Source: Nitrososphaera sp. (GTDB lineage Archaea; Thermoproteota; Nitrososphaeria; Nitrososphaerales; Nitrososphaeraceae). Taken from it: a DNA stretch of 5,727 nucleotides. Positions 5,727 to 5,727 of the stretch are shown piece after piece. A program made the translations under genes and the position numbers. Each line of letters starts with the position of its first letter. Within the stretch, counting starts at the first letter, position 1. The stretch spans positions 1 to 5,727 of the forward strand of contig JAJPDY010000088.1 of the NCBI GenBank assembly GCA_023252395.1, written 5' to 3'. The notes under the pieces were generated by a model, which was not told the DNA's origin, searched no databases, and saw only the letters and a program-made list of their open reading frames with translations.

Positions 5727-5727
5727 G

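Overview
This is an ordinary-looking chromosomal stretch, most likely from an archaeon. My best guess is a Nitrososphaera-like ammonia-oxidising thaumarchaeon (Nitrososphaerota). The pointers are tightly packed single genes with AT-rich TATA-like boxes about 25-30 bases upstream of the start codon, little or no Shine-Dalgarno sequence (so probably leaderless mRNAs), use of TTG and GTG starts, frequent AGA/AGG arginine and ATA isoleucine codons, and the mix of protein families. The assignment is an inference; no rRNA or other marker gene is present.

Layout from left to right. The 3' end of an unidentified + strand gene (2-148) is followed by a small + strand gene (252-803) whose protein resembles the LURP-one/scramblase-like beta fold and ends in a hydrophobic segment. 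Next is a complete + strand GltD-like flavoprotein with two predicted Fe-S clusters (890-2380), then a + strand isochorismatase-family cysteine hydrolase (2523-3221). A ten-helix BASS-family (bile acid:Na+ symporter-like) membrane transporter lies on the - strand (3205-4215), and its 3' end overlaps the hydrolase tail by 17 bases. A 119-base divergent promoter region separates it from a + strand GT81-like glucosyl-3-phosphoglycerate synthase homologue (4335-5138). The last gene is a - strand GT4-type glycosyltransferase that runs off the right edge (5139-5726), with its stop codon directly abutting the previous stop.

Functionally the window looks like a series of separately promoted genes rather than one operon. 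Each + strand gene has its own AT-rich promoter candidate. The most coherent theme is at the right end: a GpgS-like enzyme, which would initiate glucosylglycerate (compatible solute or glycolipid precursor) synthesis, beside a second glycosyltransferase and divergent from an organic-anion-type transporter. The GltD-like protein has no glutamate synthase large subunit in view, so its electron partner is unknown.

I see no tRNA, rRNA, CRISPR array, insertion sequence or prophage signature, and no convincing new multi-gene system. The observations worth following are the GpgS-like gene, the orphan GltD, the LURP-one-like protein, and several palindromes or repeats that sit on promoter elements.
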